NCBI RefSeq assembly: GCF_001614315.2
Contig: NZ_LVEG02000001.1
Coordinates: forward strand, 372,001-436,000
Length of the DNA stretch: 64,000 nt
Direction of reading: 5' to 3'
From: Halofilum ochraceum
GTDB lineage: Bacteria; Pseudomonadota; Gammaproteobacteria; XJ16; Halofilaceae
Position 1 is the stretch's first letter. Each line of letters begins with the position of its first letter. The translations under genes and the position numbers were made by a program. The notes under the pieces are model-generated. The model was not told where the DNA came from, searched no databases, and saw only the letters and a program-made list of their open reading frames with translations. Below, in pieces: positions 62,178 through 64,000 of the stretch.

Positions 62178-64000
62178 TGAGCCAGGCTCGGTGGACGGAT
62201 TCCGGTCGGCGCTCGGGCCGGCCACTGGCAGGGTTCGGTCGTACCGGGGACTATGCGAACAGGGGGCGTGCGTGTGCACGCCGCCTGTTCGCGTGTTTGT
62301 GCCTGTTTCTTGCGAGTGTGCTCGGGCAAGGCGTTCATGCCGCCGAGGAACCCGGCTATCGACTGGGTGCCCTGCGGGAAATGGCGGCTGCCGGAGCCCC
62401 CGGGCTCGCGCTCGTGCGTCTCGACGCGGCCCAGCCCGATGCCGCTCAGGTTCCGGAGATCTGGGCGCGCTGGGAGCGTTCGCGTATCGATATCCTGGTG
62501 GATGCTGGTGCACGGCGCCACGCCATCGCCCGCCTCAAGGACCTCCCGGCGGCCGCACCGGAACCGTTCCGGCGCTGGGCGCTCGCCCGACGCAGTGACC
62601 TCCACCTCGATCTCGGCGAGGCCGAGCAGTCCCGTGCACTCGCACGGGAACTGCTGTGGAGTGCCGGAGCCGGGGCAACGACGGACGAACTCCGCGCCTG
62701 GCGCCGGCTGGTGGTCCGTTCCTATCTGGTCGGTGGCCGGGTCGATGACGCGGTGACCGCGCTGCGCCGGTTCGACCAGGACTACGACGACGATTCGACT
62801 GCCTGGGCCATCCTCCGGACCCGTGTTCTGTTGCGTTCCGGAAGGGCCGGAGAGGCCGTAGACCGCCTCCCGGAAGACCCCGACGGTGAATTGGACGCAC
62901 TGGGCCTGCTGGCGAATCTTCGCGCGGAAACCATGGAGCCTGTCGCCGTCGGCGAGCGCGCTCGCGAAACGGCGACCGCCGACTCGACCGGGCCGGCCGA
63001 TGCAGCCCGCTTCTGGTATGTGGTGGCGGAGGCCGCGGCGGGACGATCGGCACAGGGCGTACGCGCCCTCGCGATGGAACAGGCGGCGGCGCGCGCCGGG
63101 GCACTTCCGCGCAGCGATACCGTGTTCCGGGTCCGGGGCGATGCGCTGTGGGGGGCATGGCTCGATCGCGCCCTCACCTGGGGCAACGAGCGGCAACTCC
63201 TGATCGGCGACGATGAGGCGTGGTTCCGGGCGGCCGCCGAGTCGTTGCCGGATTATCCGGTGCGCGCGCGCAGTCTGCTTGCGGTCGTGGCACTCCGCGG
63301 CGCCGATGAGGCGGCCCGGGCAGCGCATCGGCGGCTGCTGGATCTGCTGGCCGACGACGGTCCCGGGCTTGTCGTTGCCCGCCAGGCGTACCTGCACAGC
63401 AGCCGCTTCCCCTCCCTGGAACAGGTGCCCGAGATCGTCCGCTATCGGCTGGTCGATGACGCCCTCGCACGCGATGATCTGGATCTCGCCACGCGCCTGC
63501 TGGAGAAACTGCCCGCGGCGCCGGCCGATGTCAGGGAGTATGCCTGGCGCCTGTTGCGGGCCCGTGTCCTCGTGCTCGGTGGTCGTCGCGACGCCGGTGT
63601 CGAGGCACTGCACGCGATTCTGGAGGATTACCCGGATCTCGGCGAGAGGGGCATCGACCGTTTCCTCCAGGTGGTATTCGATCTGCAGAGTGCCCAGGCC
63701 CACGACATCGCCCTCGGCCTGCTGCGGCGGCTCGGCGAGCGCGAACTGCCCGGGCAACGTCGAAGGGAAATGCTGTATTGGCGCGCGGAATCGCAGGACG
63801 CGCTCGGAAACCCGCGCCGGGCGGCCGAACTCTATCTGCGCTCCGCCACGCTGCTCGATGGCCGCGGCGGTGATCCCTGGGGCCAGACCGCGCGCTACCA
63901 GGCCGCCGGCATGCTGGCCGAGGCCGGCCTCGTCAGCGATGCCCGTCGGATCTACACGCAGCTGCTGCGCGCAACCAGCGACGCCGATCGGCGCTCGACC
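62178..64000 (+). CDS. Exported tetratricopeptide-type repeat protein (3' truncated by window end)
   Basis: An open frame of about 607 codons with no stop before the window edge. An N-terminal basic region leads to a signal peptide (RLFACLCLFLASVLGQGVHA, then AEEPGYRLG) near residues 33-53. The rest is alpha-helical, alanine- and leucine-rich, with TPR-like units such as LLWSAGAGATTDELRAWRRL, VDDAVTALRRFDQDY, GNPRRAAELYLRSATLL and GLVSDARRIYTQLL. It should be periplasmic or outer-membrane associated. I do not recognise a named family, and no function is assigned. Coding direction is set by the plus-strand signal peptide and repeat pattern; the long minus-strand frame across it is a shadow. 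It starts 15 bases after rplS. Confidence 0.8.

Noticed and set aside
62087-63757. Minus-strand frame of 556 codons at the window end
   Set aside because: The plus strand has an uninterrupted frame with a signal peptide and TPR-like pattern running to the edge, placed 15 bases after rplS; the minus frame has no such features.

Overview
The window is a GC-rich (roughly two-thirds G+C by eye) chromosomal segment from a gammaproteobacterium. The evidence is the conserved block gyrA-pheA-hisC-tyrA-aroA-cmk-rpsA-ihfB-lapB-pyrF, the block ffh-rpsP-rimM-trmD-rplS, a true Lrp, a YbdG-type mechanosensitive channel, PpnN and YajD. Protein style suggests Chromatiales/Ectothiorhodospiraceae-like bacteria, but I cannot name genus or species. 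No tRNA, rRNA, prophage, CRISPR array or transposase gene was seen.

Layout. 1-9.4 kb: the 3' part of a molybdenum formate dehydrogenase, ppnN followed by a tandemly duplicated 3' end, a DUF488 protein, an exported MsrB, and a short PutA divergent from lrp. 9.4-14 kb: a plus-strand run mobA-moeA-cobU-cobT-cobC-DUF6164 that joins molybdenum cofactor and cobalamin late steps. 14-24.3 kb: transglutaminase and cobQ (minus), yajD, a RimK with an extra RCK_C domain, CYTH, DCC, renalase-like oxidoreductase, YbdG channel, a deaminase, a 90-residue unknown and an Ada-like repair protein. 24.6-42 kb: the cobalamin region. cbiB-cobD-btuF-pldA run on the plus strand. On the minus strand lie btuC-btuD, then a B12 riboswitch with cobN-exbB-DUF2149, then a second B12 riboswitch with btuB-tonB-cobO-bluB; fpr is separate. 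42.5-64 kb: a GNAT/nitrilase fusion, MscS, the aromatic amino acid/translation block, ffh and the rpsP operon, and a truncated TPR protein at the window end.

How it fits together. BtuB/TonB, BtuF and BtuCD bring corrinoids in; CobO adenosylates; CobQ, CobD and CbiB build adenosylcobinamide phosphate; CobU activates it; BluB makes dimethylbenzimidazole, CobT activates it, and the CobC-like phosphatase acts at the end. Cobalamin synthase (CobS) is not in the window. MobA and MoeA supply the cofactor needed by the formate dehydrogenase.

The most interesting unit is the riboswitch-controlled trio at 34463-39957. It has a CobN-family chelatase with a signal peptide and a C-terminal membrane anchor, plus an ExbB-like protein and a DUF2149 protein that looks like a minimal ExbD. 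No CobS/CobT-type AAA+ chelatase partner is present. This suggests a membrane-bound, possibly proton-driven metal chelatase or dechelatase working on corrinoids outside the cytoplasm. A second theme is the density of palindromic intergenic elements: three copies of one family sit just after stop codons, one carries another palindrome nested inside it, and one is caught up in a 396-bp tandem duplication.
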